Below are positions 17,602 to 27,785 of a stretch of 64,000 nt of DNA, piece after piece (position 1 is the stretch's first letter; each line of letters starts with the position of its first letter). The position numbers and the translations under genes are program-made. The notes below the pieces were generated by a model. It saw only the letters and a list, made by a program, of their open reading frames with translations, did not search any database and was not told where the DNA came from. The DNA comes from Flavobacterium sp. (GTDB lineage Bacteria > Bacteroidota > Bacteroidia > Flavobacteriales > Flavobacteriaceae), in the NCBI RefSeq assembly GCF_027484705.1, contig NZ_JAIXSL010000007.1, positions 434,001 through 498,000 of the forward strand. The letters run 5' to 3'.

Positions 17602-19008
17602 TTATTTTACTAATTTCACTTCTACTCTTCTGTTGTTAGCTTTACCAGCTTTAGTTTTGTTGCTGTCGATTGGTTTTGTTTCACCGAAACCTGCAGAAGT
17701 TAATCTTGAAGCAGCAATACCATTTTCAACCATATAGTTTTTCACTGCAGCAGCTCTGTCTTCTGATAATTTTTGGTTAGCAGCATCTTTACCATCACTG
17801 TCTGTGTGACCTTCGATGCTGAAGTTAGAAGAAGGATATTCTTTTAAGATCGCAGCAATCGATTGTAATACAGGGTAAGTTTGTTGTTGGAATGTTGATT
17901 TTCCGGAGTTGAACAAGATTGTTTTAGCGTAAGCATTCAATTTGTTTACTTGCTCTTCTGAGATTTCAGGACATCCGTTGTTAGCAACAGTACCCTTAAC
18001 GTCAACACATTTATCGTCTTTGTCTAAAACTCCGTCTCCGTCAGTATCAGGCCATGGACAACCACCATTTTCTTTTGGACCTTTCACTTGTGGACATTTG
18101 TCTGATTTATCTGCAACTCCGTCTCCGTCAGCATCAGGACAACCATTTAATGATTTTGGACCAGCAACTTCTGGACAAGCATCATCTTTATCTGCAATTC
18201 CGTCAGCATCTGTATCAGGACATCCTTGGAATTCTGCTAAACCAGCAACTTCTGGACAAGAATCGCTTCCGTCAATAATTCCGTCACCGTCAGTATCAGG
18301 ACATCCTTTGAATTGTTTCAAACCAGCCACTTCAGGACAAGCATCATCTTTGTCGTAGATTCCGTCGCCATCTGTATCTTTTCCGCCAAATTTGAAAATC
18401 AAACCTGCGAAGTGTTGCATGTGAGAAGGAACATTTTGTTCTGGGATTCTTGATTCATTGTCAAATGAGTACTTATAAGTAGACTGGAATGACAAACCTA
18501 CCATTTCAGTAAACCAGAAAGTTAATCCAAGACCACCGTTAGCAGTTCCGTAACTTGCTTTACCCATTGAAGTATAACCTCCACCAACATGTACAGAAGG
18601 GTCAATGTATTTCCATTTTAAGGCTCCGCCGATGCTATATTTGATTACTCCATCCGCTGCATAGTAGCTTAAATCACCAGGATTGATTACGGTATAATCT
18701 CCAGGTTCAGTAACTCTAGGCTCAACCCATCTCTTGATTCTGTTAACAGATCCTGTCACACCAAACGAGAAATTTCCACCTACATGTTTTGCAACGCTAA
18801 TGTATGACACCGATGGAAGAATATTCCAGTACTCGTTTACATTAAAATACTGAGAAAATTGGTCTTCTACTTTCGATGCAGCACTAACTCGAGTGTCAAC
18901 GGCATTCGTACCAAAGGAAATAGCCCATGGATTGTTACTATCTTGTGCTTGTGAACTTAGTCCGATAAACATTACCACAGCAGCAAATAATTTGTTAAGA
19001 TGTTTCAT
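17602..19008 (-). CDS. OmpA-family outer-membrane protein with TSP type 3 repeats
   Basis: 468 residues. Signal peptide 1-21 ([20 protein letters not shown], then AQ). Residues about 25-208 form the beta-barrel. Residues 211-348 hold five thrombospondin-type-3 calcium repeats ([19 protein letters not shown] and variants, each ending in GCP). Residues about 358-468 are an OmpA C-terminal domain that binds peptidoglycan ([16 protein letters not shown]). A structural porin linking the outer membrane to the cell wall, expected to be abundant; the near-consensus promoter and strong terminator agree. The five repeats also make the DNA at 18000-18370 internally repetitive. Confidence 0.95.
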   Translation of the reverse strand: MKHLNKLFAAVVMFIGLSSQAQDSNNPWAISFGTNAVDTRVSAASKVEDQFSQYFNVNEYWNILPSVSYISVAKHVGGNFSFGVTGSVNRIKRWVEPRVTEPGDYTVINPGDLSYYAADGVIKYSIGGALKWKYIDPSVHVGGGYTSMGKASYGTANGGLGLTFWFTEMVGLSFQSTYKYSFDNESRIPEQNVPSHMQHFAGLIFKFGGKDTDGDGIYDKDDACPEVAGLKQFKGCPDTDGDGIIDGSDSCPEVAGLAEFQGCPDTDADGIADKDDACPEVAGPKSLNGCPDADGDGVADKSDKCPQVKGPKENGGCPWPDTDGDGVLDKDDKCVDVKGTVANNGCPEISEEQVNKLNAYAKTILFNSGKSTFQQQTYPVLQSIAAILKEYPSSNFSIEGHTDSDGKDAANQKLSEDRAAAVKNYMVENGIAASRLTSAGFGETKPIDSNKTKAGKANNRRVEVKLVK

Positions 19009-19043
19009 ACTTAAATTTTGTTAGATTACAATATTTTGTAAGG

Positions 19044-19073
19044 CAAAAGTAATACGTAATTTTTTAACTACAA
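19044..19073 (-). promoter_or_regulatory. Strong promoter of the OmpA-family gene
   Basis: Read leftward: TTG (complement of 19071-19073), 19 bases, TACTTTTG (complement of 19044-19051). An exact consensus match, about 35 bases before the ATG. Confidence 0.8.
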
Positions 19074-19119
19074 AACTAAATGTTAAAAAAAACAAACTAA
19101 ACCCTTAATGAAATGGCAA

Positions 19120-20313
19120 TTATATAATATTTAACATTTCTCCTACTTCTTTAAACGCAACTATTGCTTTGTCAATATGCTCTTTTGTATGGGCTGCGGA
19201 AAGCTGAACCCTGATTCTGGCTTTGTCTTTAGGCACCACTGGAAAAAAGAACCCTATGACATAAATTCCTTTCTTTAATAGTTCGTTGGCCATAGTCTGA
19301 GACAATTTCGCATCGTAAAGCATGACTGGAACAATCGCAGAATCGCCATCGATAATATCGAAACCCGCTTCTTTAATTCCTTTTTTGAAATATTGGGTGT
19401 TCCATTCGAGTCGATCCCTAAGGGTAGTTTCTTTTTCAAGCAATTCAAACACTTTAATGGATGCCCCAACAATTGATGGCGCTAATGAATTTGAAAAGAG
19501 GTAAGGACGTGATCTTTGTCGAAGCAATTCAATAATTTCCTTTTTGGCAGTAGTATACCCTCCCATGGCGCCGCCTAACGCTTTACCTAATGTTCCTGTA
19601 ATGATATCAACCCTTCCCATTACTCCTTTTGCTTCAAGGGTTCCTTTACCAGTTGCTCCAATAAATCCTGCTGCGTGACATTCGTCCACCATAACCATCG
19701 CATCGTATTTATCGGCCAGATCACAGATTTTATCCAACGGCGCGACGATGCCATCCATCGAAAAAACACCGTCAGTGACAATCAGTTTGTATCGTGCGCC
19801 TGCTTCATTTGCCTTTATTAATTGCTGTTCGAGATCTTCCATATTACTATTTTCATATCGATACCTTGCCGCTTTACACAACCGGACGCCGTCAATAATG
19901 GAAGCATGATTTAAACTGTCAGAGATTATAGCATCGTTTTCATTAAGCAACGGTTCGAAAATTCCTCCGTTTGCATCAAATGCAGCGGCATATAGAATGG
20001 TGTCTTCAGTGCCGTAGAATTCAGCGATTTTTTTCTCAAGTGTTTTGTGGATATCTTGTGTGCCGCAGATAAAACGAACAGAAGACATGCCAAAACCATG
20101 GCTATCTAAGGTGTCCTTTGCAGCCTGAATCACTTCCGGATGCGATGATAATCCCAAATAATTGTTGGCACAAAAATTTAAAACTGTTTCACCCGTTGAG
20201 ATAGTAATTTCAGGGCCTTGAGGTGAAGTGATAATTCTTTCCTTCTTGAAAATGCCATTTTCTTCAATGGTTTTCAACTCATTCTGGAGATAGTCTTTGA
20301 TTTTTCCGTACAT
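19120..20313 (-). CDS. kbl: Glycine C-acetyltransferase (2-amino-3-ketobutyrate CoA ligase)
   Basis: 397 residues, alpha-oxoamine synthase family of PLP enzymes. The PLP lysine is K244 in [13 protein letters not shown]; the [10 protein letters not shown] aspartate and [10 protein letters not shown] are also conserved. Converts 2-amino-3-oxobutyrate plus CoA to glycine plus acetyl-CoA in threonine breakdown. The threonine dehydrogenase partner is not in this window. It could be a related oxoamine synthase, but length and the N-terminal [10 protein letters not shown] segment fit Kbl. It lies 23 bases after the AddA-like gene on the same strand. Confidence 0.92.
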   Translation of the reverse strand: MYGKIKDYLQNELKTIEENGIFKKERIITSPQGPEITISTGETVLNFCANNYLGLSSHPEVIQAAKDTLDSHGFGMSSVRFICGTQDIHKTLEKKIAEFYGTEDTILYAAAFDANGGIFEPLLNENDAIISDSLNHASIIDGVRLCKAARYRYENSNMEDLEQQLIKANEAGARYKLIVTDGVFSMDGIVAPLDKICDLADKYDAMVMVDECHAAGFIGATGKGTLEAKGVMGRVDIITGTLGKALGGAMGGYTTAKKEIIELLRQRSRPYLFSNSLAPSIVGASIKVFELLEKETTLRDRLEWNTQYFKKGIKEAGFDIIDGDSAIVPVMLYDAKLSQTMANELLKKGIYVIGFFFPVVPKDKARIRVQLSAAHTKEHIDKAIVAFKEVGEMLNII

Positions 20314-20336
20314 TTTTTTGAGATAATAGTTCGTGT

Positions 20337-23300
20337 TTACAAAGGTATCACTTCTATTGATTTTCCTATATACACCAAAGCTTTTTTTGTGACTTTGAAA
20401 TTCATTTCCTCAATTACCTGTTGATAATTTTCCAACTGTTGCCTATGCTTTTCCAAATGCTTTCCTGTTTTGTAATCCAACAGAAGTAACTCATTGTCTG
20501 GTGTCAGTACCATACGGTCGGGCTTAAAGGTTTGCCCATGCTTTTGAATAATACTCTGCTCATTAAAAACCCGGTTTCCGGATGCAAAATATTTTTCAAG
20601 AGATGGATGCCGTATAATTTGATGTATCGCCCTATAAACTTCGTCTTTTTGTTTGAGTTGAATCAAACCCATCTCAACGGATTGGTGCATGGCTGTATCA
20701 ATGTCGTCCTCTGTATGTATTAAAGATAGAATTTCATGGATGATATTTCCATATTCAATGGCTTCTTGTTGCTGCGTTCCCCACAATAAGGCCTCTTTTT
20801 GCGCTATTCTGATGCTGTCAGGATTAAATCTTTCAGAAACATAAGTAATAGATTTTGACGTATCAAGAGAAACGGTTTCTTTGGACAACTTGCGTGGTGT
20901 CCCGAATTCATATACCCGTTGTGTATCATTAAAAACACCTTTACAAAGTAGGTATTTAGTAAACAAGGCCGCCATACTGTGTGGATATTCTCCATCTTTT
21001 TTCGGTTTCACCATTTGTGAAATAAGATACAGTTGCTCTTGCGCTCTTGTTAAAGCTACGTATAGAATATTGATGTTATCGAGCAATTCTTCCTGTTTCT
21101 GTCGGTTGTATTTCAGGGATGCTTTTTCGCCAAAACCTGTTATGGCTTTAGTGTTGTCAATTAAGACCTTTTGAAGACCAAAATCGGCTTCATCAGCCTC
21201 AAGCCAAAGTTTGTCTTTTGGTTTTTTTTCATAATCCTCATCAGCAAACGGCATAATAACGACCGGAAATTCCAATCCTTTTGATTTGTGAATGGTCATG
21301 ATTTTTACCGCATTATTTCCTTCCGGCGATGGAATGCTGTGTTTGCCTGAATTCTTATCCCAATAATTTAGAAAATCCGAAATCCCGGCTTGCTTATGGT
21401 AATCTCTTTCTAAAATAATATCTAAAAAGTATTGTAAGTAAGCATGGTTTTGTTTCGAAAAAATAAAGGTGGAAATAATCGCCTCAACACCTTCATACAA
21501 AGACTTCTTTCTAATATTATTGAATTTAATTGATATATCAATTTTTTTAAGAAACGCTTCAAATTCGACCTCTTTTGTTATGTCAACCCCTTGTGCAATA
21601 AAATCATGTTCCGGCAATTCATTCTGACAATTCTTAGCGATATAAAACAGAAAATTGGCTTTAGATTCTATATCAGCATCATTCTTCAGATATCTTAAGA
21701 CATGAATTATAAATTGCACTTCACTCGCATTTTCAATCAACAATGTTTCAGAAGAAACCAATGGAATGTTTTGCTCCGTCAAAAAATTTGCAACCGCAAT
21801 TCCTTGATCTCTTTTTCGGGTTAGAATAGCAATATCGGTGTAAACAAAACCTTCCTTTATAACTTTTTGAATGGTTTGAAATGTCGCTTGACAATACTGT
21901 TCCTTTTTATCCAATTCTTCGTTTTGCTCGGCATCATTCTCGAAATTTTCCGTTAACGGTAAAAAAGTAAGGTTAACATAACCCCCAATGTTTTGATTGA
22001 TTTCCTGATGGCTGTGATTTTCATATAAATCTTTGTAATCTTCGTCTGTAAACTCGTTCGACAAATACTTAAAAAACGAATTGTTGAAATCGATAATTTC
22101 AGAATAACTTCTGTAATTGGTGTCGAGATGGGTTACTTTTTTATAAGGATTACTAAAAGGATTTTCTTTTTTATCTTTAGGATTTCTCTCTTTGCTTAAA
22201 GCGATGAACTGCTCTGCCTTCCCACCGCGCCAGCGATAAATCGATTGTTTTGGATCGCCGACAATCATCAAAGTGCCTTTTTCACCCGCTTCATTTTGAC
22301 TGGACAACGCATTATCAATCAGCGGAACCAGATTCTGCCACTGCATTTCGGAAGTGTCCTGAAACTCATCAATAAAAAAATGGCGATACCTTTCCCCCAA
22401 CCGCTCGTAAATAAAAGGCGCAGGCTGTTCATGGATTTCACGATGGATTAAAGCATTGAATTCTGCAATGGAAAGCACATTTTGTTCCGTTTGGATTTTC
22501 GCCAATTCATTACTAACGGTTTGTAATAACGATAAAGGTGTGATGTTTTTCAAAAAAGCCCTATAAAAATCGCGTTGGTCAAAGTTTTTGTAAGTGGTTT
22601 TCAGAATCGAAAGCAATTCATCGATGATACTTTCGATAATGGGCCTGTCAGCAGCGGTTTTATTAATTCTGACATCCTCAGGCTCATGATACTTTTTGTG
22701 TTGCGGATTAAAATTCCCGTTGATGATGTTGAGCAGATGGTTCGGGAAATGTCCGGCAGAAAAAGATTTTAAGTCAATGTTGTGCTTTTCGATCAAAGCC
22801 ATGGCGCTTGTAGCGTATTCGATATTTTGCTTTTCAATATCTTCGATTTTAGCTTTAAGTTTTTGTTTGATTTCAATAAAGGCCCGGATATCTTTTTGGT
22901 TCAGCTGGCTGATTTCTTCACGGTTGTTTTCATTGAAAATGAGCTTGCTGGTTTCGAGGATTTCGCGTGAAATATCCCAAGATTTATCGTCATCTGTTTT
23001 TTCCATCGTAAAATCGATAAGCAGCTTGGTAAGCGTTTTATCTTCTCCGGCTTGGGCGATAATGGCATCTACAGCTTCGGTTAAGAGTGCCTCGGTGTCG
23101 AGCGTCACTTCGAAAGTGATTGGCAAATTGAGATCATGGGCAAAAGCGCGAATAACTTTATGTGTGAATTTATCGATAGTCAGAATGTCAAACGCTGCAT
23201 AATTGTGGATGATGTGCTTGATGATTTCCTGTGACTTGATTTTGATCTGAGAAAGTGACAGCCCGGTTTCATAAGATAAAAGCTCCATGAGTTGTTGTGC

Positions 23301-23522
23301 TTTTGCGTGAGGCTCGACTTTGGTAAATTCTGAAAGATTGTCAACAATTCGGCTTTTCATTTCGTGCACCGCTTTATTGGTGAACGTAATCGCGAGAATA
23401 TGACGGTAAGCATCATTCTTTTTAGCAGTCAGGATAATTTTAAGATATTCCTTAACGAGTGTAAAAGTTTTTCCCGAACCCGCTGAGGCATCATAAAGTG
23501 AAAAGGAAGGTCTTTCGATCAT
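20337..23522 (-). CDS. AddA/RecB-like UvrD helicase-nuclease
   Basis: 1061 residues. Superfamily 1 helicase motifs in order: Walker [17 protein letters not shown] (12-27), [13 protein letters not shown], Walker [50 protein letters not shown] and [15 protein letters not shown]. The C-terminus has a PD-(D/E)XK nuclease (GNIIHEIL, then [10 protein letters not shown], then QLENYQQV). This is the AddA pattern: motor plus nuclease for double-strand-break resection. The AddB-like partner is 2.8 kb downstream on the same strand, interrupted by kbl and ompA. No N-terminal extension; the ATG is 6 residues before the first motif strand. Confidence 0.88.
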   Translation of the reverse strand: MIERPSFSLYDASAGSGKTFTLVKEYLKIILTAKKNDAYRHILAITFTNKAVHEMKSRIVDNLSEFTKVEPHAKAQQLMELLSYETGLSLSQIKIKSQEIIKHIIHNYAAFDILTIDKFTHKVIRAFAHDLNLPITFEVTLDTEALLTEAVDAIIAQAGEDKTLTKLLIDFTMEKTDDDKSWDISREILETSKLIFNENNREEISQLNQKDIRAFIEIKQKLKAKIEDIEKQNIEYATSAMALIEKHNIDLKSFSAGHFPNHLLNIINGNFNPQHKKYHEPEDVRINKTAADRPIIESIIDELLSILKTTYKNFDQRDFYRAFLKNITPLSLLQTVSNELAKIQTEQNVLSIAEFNALIHREIHEQPAPFIYERLGERYRHFFIDEFQDTSEMQWQNLVPLIDNALSSQNEAGEKGTLMIVGDPKQSIYRWRGGKAEQFIALSKERNPKDKKENPFSNPYKKVTHLDTNYRSYSEIIDFNNSFFKYLSNEFTDEDYKDLYENHSHQEINQNIGGYVNLTFLPLTENFENDAEQNEELDKKEQYCQATFQTIQKVIKEGFVYTDIAILTRKRDQGIAVANFLTEQNIPLVSSETLLIENASEVQFIIHVLRYLKNDADIESKANFLFYIAKNCQNELPEHDFIAQGVDITKEVEFEAFLKKIDISIKFNNIRKKSLYEGVEAIISTFIFSKQNHAYLQYFLDIILERDYHKQAGISDFLNYWDKNSGKHSIPSPEGNNAVKIMTIHKSKGLEFPVVIMPFADEDYEKKPKDKLWLEADEADFGLQKVLIDNTKAITGFGEKASLKYNRQKQEELLDNINILYVALTRAQEQLYLISQMVKPKKDGEYPHSMAALFTKYLLCKGVFNDTQRVYEFGTPRKLSKETVSLDTSKSITYVSERFNPDSIRIAQKEALLWGTQQQEAIEYGNIIHEILSLIHTEDDIDTAMHQSVEMGLIQLKQKDEVYRAIHQIIRHPSLEKYFASGNRVFNEQSIIQKHGQTFKPDRMVLTPDNELLLLDYKTGKHLEKHRQQLENYQQVIEEMNFKVTKKALVYIGKSIEVIPL

Positions 23523-23551
23523 ATCTGAATCAAAGTTTATATTATAGCAAT

Positions 23552-23680
23552 GGCCCTAGCCCCGATTGTAAACAAAATTCTTTTATGCTGGGGTTCGACG
23601 TAAAGATTACTTCACTGACCTTTATTTTATTTGGAGTTCAGCGAACTTCGTTTGTATTGGAATGCGGGAACAGCTCCTGA
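23552..23680 (+). repeat. GGGGTTC-loop intergenic element, copy 1 (diverged, longer)
   Basis: Begins GGCCCTAGCCCCGAT and ends GCGGGAACAGCTCCTGA, like the other copies, but carries extra sequence between the hairpin and the 3' end. The hairpin is CTTTTATGCT-GGGGTTC-GACGTAAAG, less perfectly paired. It lies in the divergent gap between the AddA-like gene and the superoxide dismutase gene. Confidence 0.65.
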
Positions 23681-23736
23681 AAATAAATTTATATAAATTA
23701 TAACGGGGCGTGGTTTCTTTTCCAAAGTTAAATCTT

Positions 23737-23744
23737 TAAATTTG
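23737..23744 (+). promoter_or_regulatory. Candidate sod promoter box
   Basis: TAAATTTG, 37 bases before the sod ATG; no clear TTG at the expected minus-33 distance. Confidence 0.45.
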
Positions 23745-23781
23745 AATAAAATTATTTATAAATCATTTAAACACTCATATT

Positions 23782-24390
23782 ATGGCTTTTGAATTACCGA
23801 AATTACCTTATGCCTATGACGCCTTAGAACCTCATATTGATGCAAGAACGATGGAGATTCATCATTCGAAACACCACAACGCTTATACGACCAACTTGAA
23901 TGCTGCCGTTAACGGAACTGATTTAGAGGGCAAAACCATTGAAAATATCTTGATTAATTTGGATATGAAAAACGCTGCTGTTCGTAATAATGGTGGCGGA
24001 TTCTACAACCACAATTTGTTCTGGACTGTAATGTCTCCGAATGGCGGCGGATTGCCAACCGGTGATTTGCTCGATGCGATTGAAACTGAGTTTGGCACGT
24101 TTGAAGAATTCAAAGCACGTTTCTCCAAAGCCGGCGTTACACAATTCGGTTCAGGCTGGGCTTGGCTCTGCGTGCATAAAGGCGGGAAACTAGATGTTTG
24201 CGGAACACCGAACCAAGACAATCCATTGATGCCCAATATAGGTTGTGGTGGCACGCCAATTTTAGGAATGGACGTTTGGGAGCATGCCTATTATCTGCAT
24301 TATCAGAACCGCCGTCCGGATTATATTGAAGCTTTCTTCAATGTAATTAATTGGACTGAAGTCGCCAGAAGGTATGCTTTAGAGAAATAG
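23782..24390 (+). CDS. Superoxide dismutase, Fe/Mn family
   Basis: 202 residues, complete. The metal ligands are visible: H27, H77 ([11 protein letters not shown]), D164 and H168 ([20 protein letters not shown]). Dismutates superoxide in the cytoplasm (no signal peptide). The GGG segment before NHNLFW and the DVWEHAYY stretch do not decide safely between iron and manganese, so no symbol is given. A near-perfect terminator follows, and the gene stands alone. Confidence 0.95.
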   Translation: MAFELPKLPYAYDALEPHIDARTMEIHHSKHHNAYTTNLNAAVNGTDLEGKTIENILINLDMKNAAVRNNGGGFYNHNLFWTVMSPNGGGLPTGDLLDAIETEFGTFEEFKARFSKAGVTQFGSGWAWLCVHKGGKLDVCGTPNQDNPLMPNIGCGGTPILGMDVWEHAYYLHYQNRRPDYIEAFFNVINWTEVARRYALEK

Positions 24391-24410
24391 ATTCCTATTG
24401 AGATTAAAAC

Positions 24411-24455
24411 AGAAAGCCCGGTTTCACAATACTGAAACCGGGCTTTCTGTTTTTC
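24411..24455 (+). terminator. sod terminator
   Basis: Perfect 15-base stem (AGAAAGCCCGGTTTC / GAAACCGGGCTTTCT), 8-base loop, then GTTTTTC. Confidence 0.95.
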
Positions 24456-24469
24456 TATCGATGATACCA

Positions 24470-24543
24470 AATAAAAAAGGTGAAGAAAATCTTCACCCTT
24501 TTTGCCCCAAATCTACCATAAGCTTAAACCTACTAAATTATGG
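24470..24543 (-). ncRNA. Probable small RNA gene, copy 1
   Basis: Read leftward: a 5' stem CTACCATAA...TTATGGTAG (9 pairs), a single-stranded ATTTGGGGCAAAAAG tract, then a terminator hairpin GGTGAAG-N4-CTTCACC and a T run. A promoter-like TTG-N18-TAATTTTA lies just upstream (complement of 24549-24577). The transcript would be about 70-75 bases. The second copy at 24661-24734 keeps the linker and the stems while the terminator loop differs. No reading frame spans it. Not matched here to a named RNA family. Confidence 0.6.
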
Positions 24544-24548
24544 TAGCG

Positions 24549-24577
24549 TAAAATTAGCCGTAAATGTTAATAAACAA
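24549..24577 (-). promoter_or_regulatory. Promoter of small RNA copy 1
   Basis: TTG (complement of 24575-24577), 18 bases, TAATTTTA (complement of 24549-24556); one mismatch from TAnnTTTG. Confidence 0.5.
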
Positions 24578-24660
24578 TTTTTGAAATGTTGAATTAATTG
24601 GAATGGTGGGCAAATAAGAGTCGATTGACCTTTTATGTGAGTTATTTCCGAATTTTTATA

Positions 24661-24734
24661 AAATAAAAAAGGTGAAATTTCTTTCACCCTTTTTGCCCCA
24701 AATCTACCATAAACTTAACCTACTAATGCTATGG
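24661..24734 (-). ncRNA. Probable small RNA gene, copy 2
   Basis: Same design as copy 1: 5' stem ACCATA...TATGGT, the identical AGATTTGGGGCAAAAAGGG linker, then a terminator GGTGAAA-N4-TTTCACC with a T run. Its promoter is an exact TTG-N20-TAnnTTTG. Relative to copy 1, the 3' hairpin keeps pairing while a base pair and the loop change (GAAG/CTTC versus GAAA/TTTC), which supports a folded RNA. About 120 bases separate the copies. The purF stop is about 90 bases upstream on the same strand, so the RNA could also extend from purF read-through. Confidence 0.65.
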
Positions 24735-24739
24735 TTCTC

Positions 24740-24770
24740 CAAAAGTATAGTGGTAATGCGTTATGAACAA
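24740..24770 (-). promoter_or_regulatory. Promoter of small RNA copy 2
   Basis: TTG (complement of 24768-24770), exactly 20 bases, TACTTTTG (complement of 24740-24747). As good as the sdh and ompA promoters. Confidence 0.75.
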
Positions 24771-24823
24771 ATAAATTAGATGAAATACACCAAAACTCGA
24801 TAAAGTGTTAAAATTTACTGATT

Positions 24824-26722
24824 TTAGTAGGCTCTCGCGTCTTTTCCCTCGTAGAAGTTCATGAATGCTTTGTTAACAACTCTGTTTCCTCCAGGTGTAG
24901 GATAATCTCCTGTGAAGTACCAATCGCCTAAATTCTTAGGGCAAGCGCTATGTAAATCTTCGATGAATTGAAATATGATTTTCACTTCAGCATTGATTTC
25001 AGAAGAACTTAGCATGGCGGCAATCTTATCCGATATTTCCTGTGGCTGAAAAGGTTTGTAGATTTCAGTCACGGCATTCACTATTTCATGGTCTTTAAAG
25101 TGTTCCTGAGCTTTACATTTTTTATAGACTTCATCCACGATATCGTAAAGGTTTCTTTCTTTCAATAATTCCAACGCGGCTTTAAAGGCGACCAAACCTT
25201 CTAATCTTGCCATATCAATTCCGTAGCAATCCGGATAACGGATTTGTGGTGCTGAAGAAACAATCACGATCCGTTTGGGTTTCAATCGGTCCATCATTTT
25301 GAGAATACTCATTTTGAGGGTCGTTCCGCGCACAATACTATCGTCAATAATCACCAAGTTGTCAGTTGGTTTGATTACACCATAAGTAACGTCGTAAACG
25401 TGGGCCACCAAATCATCACGACTGCTGTCTTCGGTTATAAAAGTTCTGAGTTTAGCATCTTTAATGGCGATTTTTTCGGTGCGTATTTTAACCGAAAGGA
25501 TTTCTTCGAGTTTTTCTTTCGTTAAGGTTTTCCTATTGTCGAGGATGTACTTGTTTTTTCTTTGATTCAAGAAATCCTGTGCTGCTTCGACCATTCCATA
25601 AAAAGAAGTTTCAGCGGTGTTCGGAATGTATGAAAAAACGGTGTTGTCAGTATCATCATCAATCGCTTTTAAAACGGACGGAAGAATCAATTTTCCGAGT
25701 TCTTTGCGTTCCTGATAGATTTCAGCATCACTGCCACGCGAAAAATAAATCCTTTCAAACGAACAGGCTTTTTTAACCGATGGCTCGATGATTTCGGTTT
25801 CGGTAACCAAACCATTTTTCTTAATGATTAAAGCATTACCTGGTTGCAATTCCTGCACTTTATCGAAATCGACATTAAAAACTGTTTGAATTACCGGTCT
25901 TTCAGAAGCGACTACGACAATTTCATCATCTTCATAAAAATAAGCCGGACGGATTCCCGCAGGGTCACGGAACACAAACGCGTCGCCATGCCCAAAAAGC
26001 CCAGCCATCGCATAACCGCCATCCCAACCACGCGAGGCGCGTTTTAAGATTTTAGCAATATCAAGTCGCGCTGCGATTACCGGAGACGCTTCTCTTTTTG
26101 ACAGTCCGTTGTTTTTACATTCCTGATACAATTCAGTGACTTCATCATCCAAAAAGTGACCGATTTTTTCCATTACCGTAACGGTGTCTGCCATTTCCTT
26201 TGGATGCTGCCCTAATTCAATCAAGCTGTTGAAAAGTTCCGTAACATTGGTCATGTTGAAATTTCCAGCGACAATCAGGTTCCGGTGCATCCAATTATTC
26301 TGACGTAAAAACGGGTGAACACTTTCGATGCTGTTCTTGCCAAAAGTACCATATCTTACATGCCCCAAAAACAATTCGCCTATGTATGGGATATTCGCTT
26401 TTTGCAACGCAACATTGTCAGCATATTCAGGATGCGAAGTCATCTCCTCATTGATCCTTTCATTGATTTGCGTGAAAACATCCTGGATCGGTTGTGCATC
26501 ATTGGAGCGCACACGACTGATGTAACGTTGCCCGGGTTCCACATCAAGTTTTATCGAAGCGAAACCTGCGCCGTCCTGTCCGCGGTTGTGTTGCTTTTCC
26601 ATGAGCAGGTACATTTTCTGTATGCCATAGAAAGCTGAACCGTATTTTTCTTTGTAAAATTCGAGTGGTTTTTTTAATCTTAAAAGGGCTATCCCACATT
26701 CATGTTTGATGGCGTCGCTCAT
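24824..26722 (-). CDS. purF: Amidophosphoribosyltransferase
   Basis: 632 residues, longer than the about 470-510 of most PurF proteins. Residues MSDAIKHE precede CGIALLRL, so Cys9 would become the N-terminal nucleophile after propeptide removal. The class II glutaminase domain has HNRGQDGAGFASI and GHVRYGTFG. The phosphoribosyltransferase domain has the PRPP loop LVIIDDSIVRGTTLK. First committed step of purine synthesis (PRPP plus Gln to phosphoribosylamine). The extra length sits between the two domains and at the C-terminus. Downstream of a PfkB kinase gene, with a terminator-like hairpin in between. Confidence 0.88.
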   Translation of the reverse strand: MSDAIKHECGIALLRLKKPLEFYKEKYGSAFYGIQKMYLLMEKQHNRGQDGAGFASIKLDVEPGQRYISRVRSNDAQPIQDVFTQINERINEEMTSHPEYADNVALQKANIPYIGELFLGHVRYGTFGKNSIESVHPFLRQNNWMHRNLIVAGNFNMTNVTELFNSLIELGQHPKEMADTVTVMEKIGHFLDDEVTELYQECKNNGLSKREASPVIAARLDIAKILKRASRGWDGGYAMAGLFGHGDAFVFRDPAGIRPAYFYEDDEIVVVASERPVIQTVFNVDFDKVQELQPGNALIIKKNGLVTETEIIEPSVKKACSFERIYFSRGSDAEIYQERKELGKLILPSVLKAIDDDTDNTVFSYIPNTAETSFYGMVEAAQDFLNQRKNKYILDNRKTLTKEKLEEILSVKIRTEKIAIKDAKLRTFITEDSSRDDLVAHVYDVTYGVIKPTDNLVIIDDSIVRGTTLKMSILKMMDRLKPKRIVIVSSAPQIRYPDCYGIDMARLEGLVAFKAALELLKERNLYDIVDEVYKKCKAQEHFKDHEIVNAVTEIYKPFQPQEISDKIAAMLSSSEINAEVKIIFQFIEDLHSACPKNLGDWYFTGDYPTPGGNRVVNKAFMNFYEGKDARAY

Positions 26723-26751
26723 TGTAGTTGTGTTGTTGTAGTGGTTATTTT

Positions 26752-26784
26752 AAATAAAAATGCCCCGGGAATTCCGAGGCATAA
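26752..26784 (-). terminator. Terminator or attenuator between pfkB-family gene and purF
   Basis: Stem ATGCC-CGG / CCG-GGCAT around an EcoRI-like centre; read leftward it ends in TTTTTATTT. No clear promoter lies between it and purF, so purF may depend on read-through here. Confidence 0.65.
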
Positions 26785-26789
26785 ATTTA

Positions 26790-27713
26790 TTACAATTCTA
26801 TATCAAAATGTGTTAAGGATTTGAATTGTTTCAAGCGCTCCTGCACTTCTTCTTTTTTGAGTTGCTGCATTCTTTCGGTGCCGAATCGCTCAACACAGAA
26901 CGAAGCTAAATTAGAACCCTGAATGATCGCTTGTTTCATATTGTTGAAAGAGATGTTTTCGCTTTGTGTAATGAATCCCGCAAATCCGCCTGCGAAAGTA
27001 TCTCCCGCTCCGGTTGGATCAAACACTTCTTCTAATGGCAATGCCGGTGCGAAGAAAATTTCTTTATTGTGGAATAACAAAGCACCGTGCTCTCCTTTTT
27101 TAATCACTACATATTTCGGGCCCATTGTGTGGATTTTCGCTGCAGCTTTCACCAAAGAATATTCTCCTGACAACTGACGCGCTTCTTCGTCATTGATGGT
27201 AATCACATCAACGCGTTTGATAACGGCTAACAATTCAGGTAAAGCACAATCCATCCAGAAGTTCATTGTGTCCAAAACGATTAGTTTTGGTTGCTTGGTC
27301 ATTTGATCTAAAACGCTGCTTTGCACTAATGGATGCAAGTTTCCTAACATCACAACATCAGCATCTTTAAAGTTCTCTGGCACCTTAGGTTGGAAGTCTG
27401 CTAGTGTATTGAGCTCTGTTACGAGTGTATCGCGTGAATTCAAATCGTTATGGTATCTTCCGCTCCAGAAAAAGGTCTTTCCGCCTTTAACGATTTCAAG
27501 TCCCGAAATGTCAATATTTCTCGCGGTCAATAAATCCAAATATTCTTGAGGAAAATCATCTCCGACTACGGAAACAATCGCAGATTGTAAGTTGAAATGA
27601 GAGGCAGACAATCCGATAAAAGTACCGGCGCCACCTAATATTTTATCTGTTTTCCCAAATGGGGTTTCAATAGCGTCGAAAGCAACGGTTCCAACAATCA
27701 ATAGTTTATTCAT
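26790..27713 (-). CDS. PfkB-family carbohydrate/nucleoside kinase
   Basis: 307 residues, ribokinase fold. N-terminal GGAGTFIGLSASHF and the C-terminal anion-hole/catalytic motif DPTGAGDTFAGGF with the base Asp are intact. Transfers phosphate from ATP to a sugar or nucleoside hydroxyl. Position beside purF, and purN a little further upstream, makes adenosine or ribose-type substrates plausible, but this is inference from context. Own promoter upstream. Confidence 0.88.
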   Translation of the reverse strand: MNKLLIVGTVAFDAIETPFGKTDKILGGAGTFIGLSASHFNLQSAIVSVVGDDFPQEYLDLLTARNIDISGLEIVKGGKTFFWSGRYHNDLNSRDTLVTELNTLADFQPKVPENFKDADVVMLGNLHPLVQSSVLDQMTKQPKLIVLDTMNFWMDCALPELLAVIKRVDVITINDEEARQLSGEYSLVKAAAKIHTMGPKYVVIKKGEHGALLFHNKEIFFAPALPLEEVFDPTGAGDTFAGGFAGFITQSENISFNNMKQAIIQGSNLASFCVERFGTERMQQLKKEEVQERLKQFKSLTHFDIEL

Positions 27714-27736
27714 CTGATGCGTTTGAAATTAAGGCG

Positions 27737-27766
27737 CAAAGGTAGTTGATAAGTTGAAAGTTACAA
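27737..27766 (-). promoter_or_regulatory. Promoter of the PfkB-family kinase gene
   Basis: TTG (complement of 27764-27766), 19 bases, TACCTTTG (complement of 27737-27744); leader of about 17 bases. Confidence 0.7.
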
Positions 27767-27785
27767 AACGAATAAGTTCAATTTT

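Noticed and set aside
17942..18358. 138-residue Ser/Pro-rich frame opposite the TSP3 repeats
   Set aside because: Produced by reading the repetitive calcium-repeat codons backwards.
18000..18370. Tandem DNA repeats resembling a CRISPR array
   Set aside because: They encode the five TSP3 calcium repeats of the porin; spacing and divergence follow the protein repeats, and no cas gene is nearby.
22696..23202. 168-residue frame opposite the AddA-like gene
   Set aside because: Antisense to a well-conserved helicase; no independent motif or promoter.
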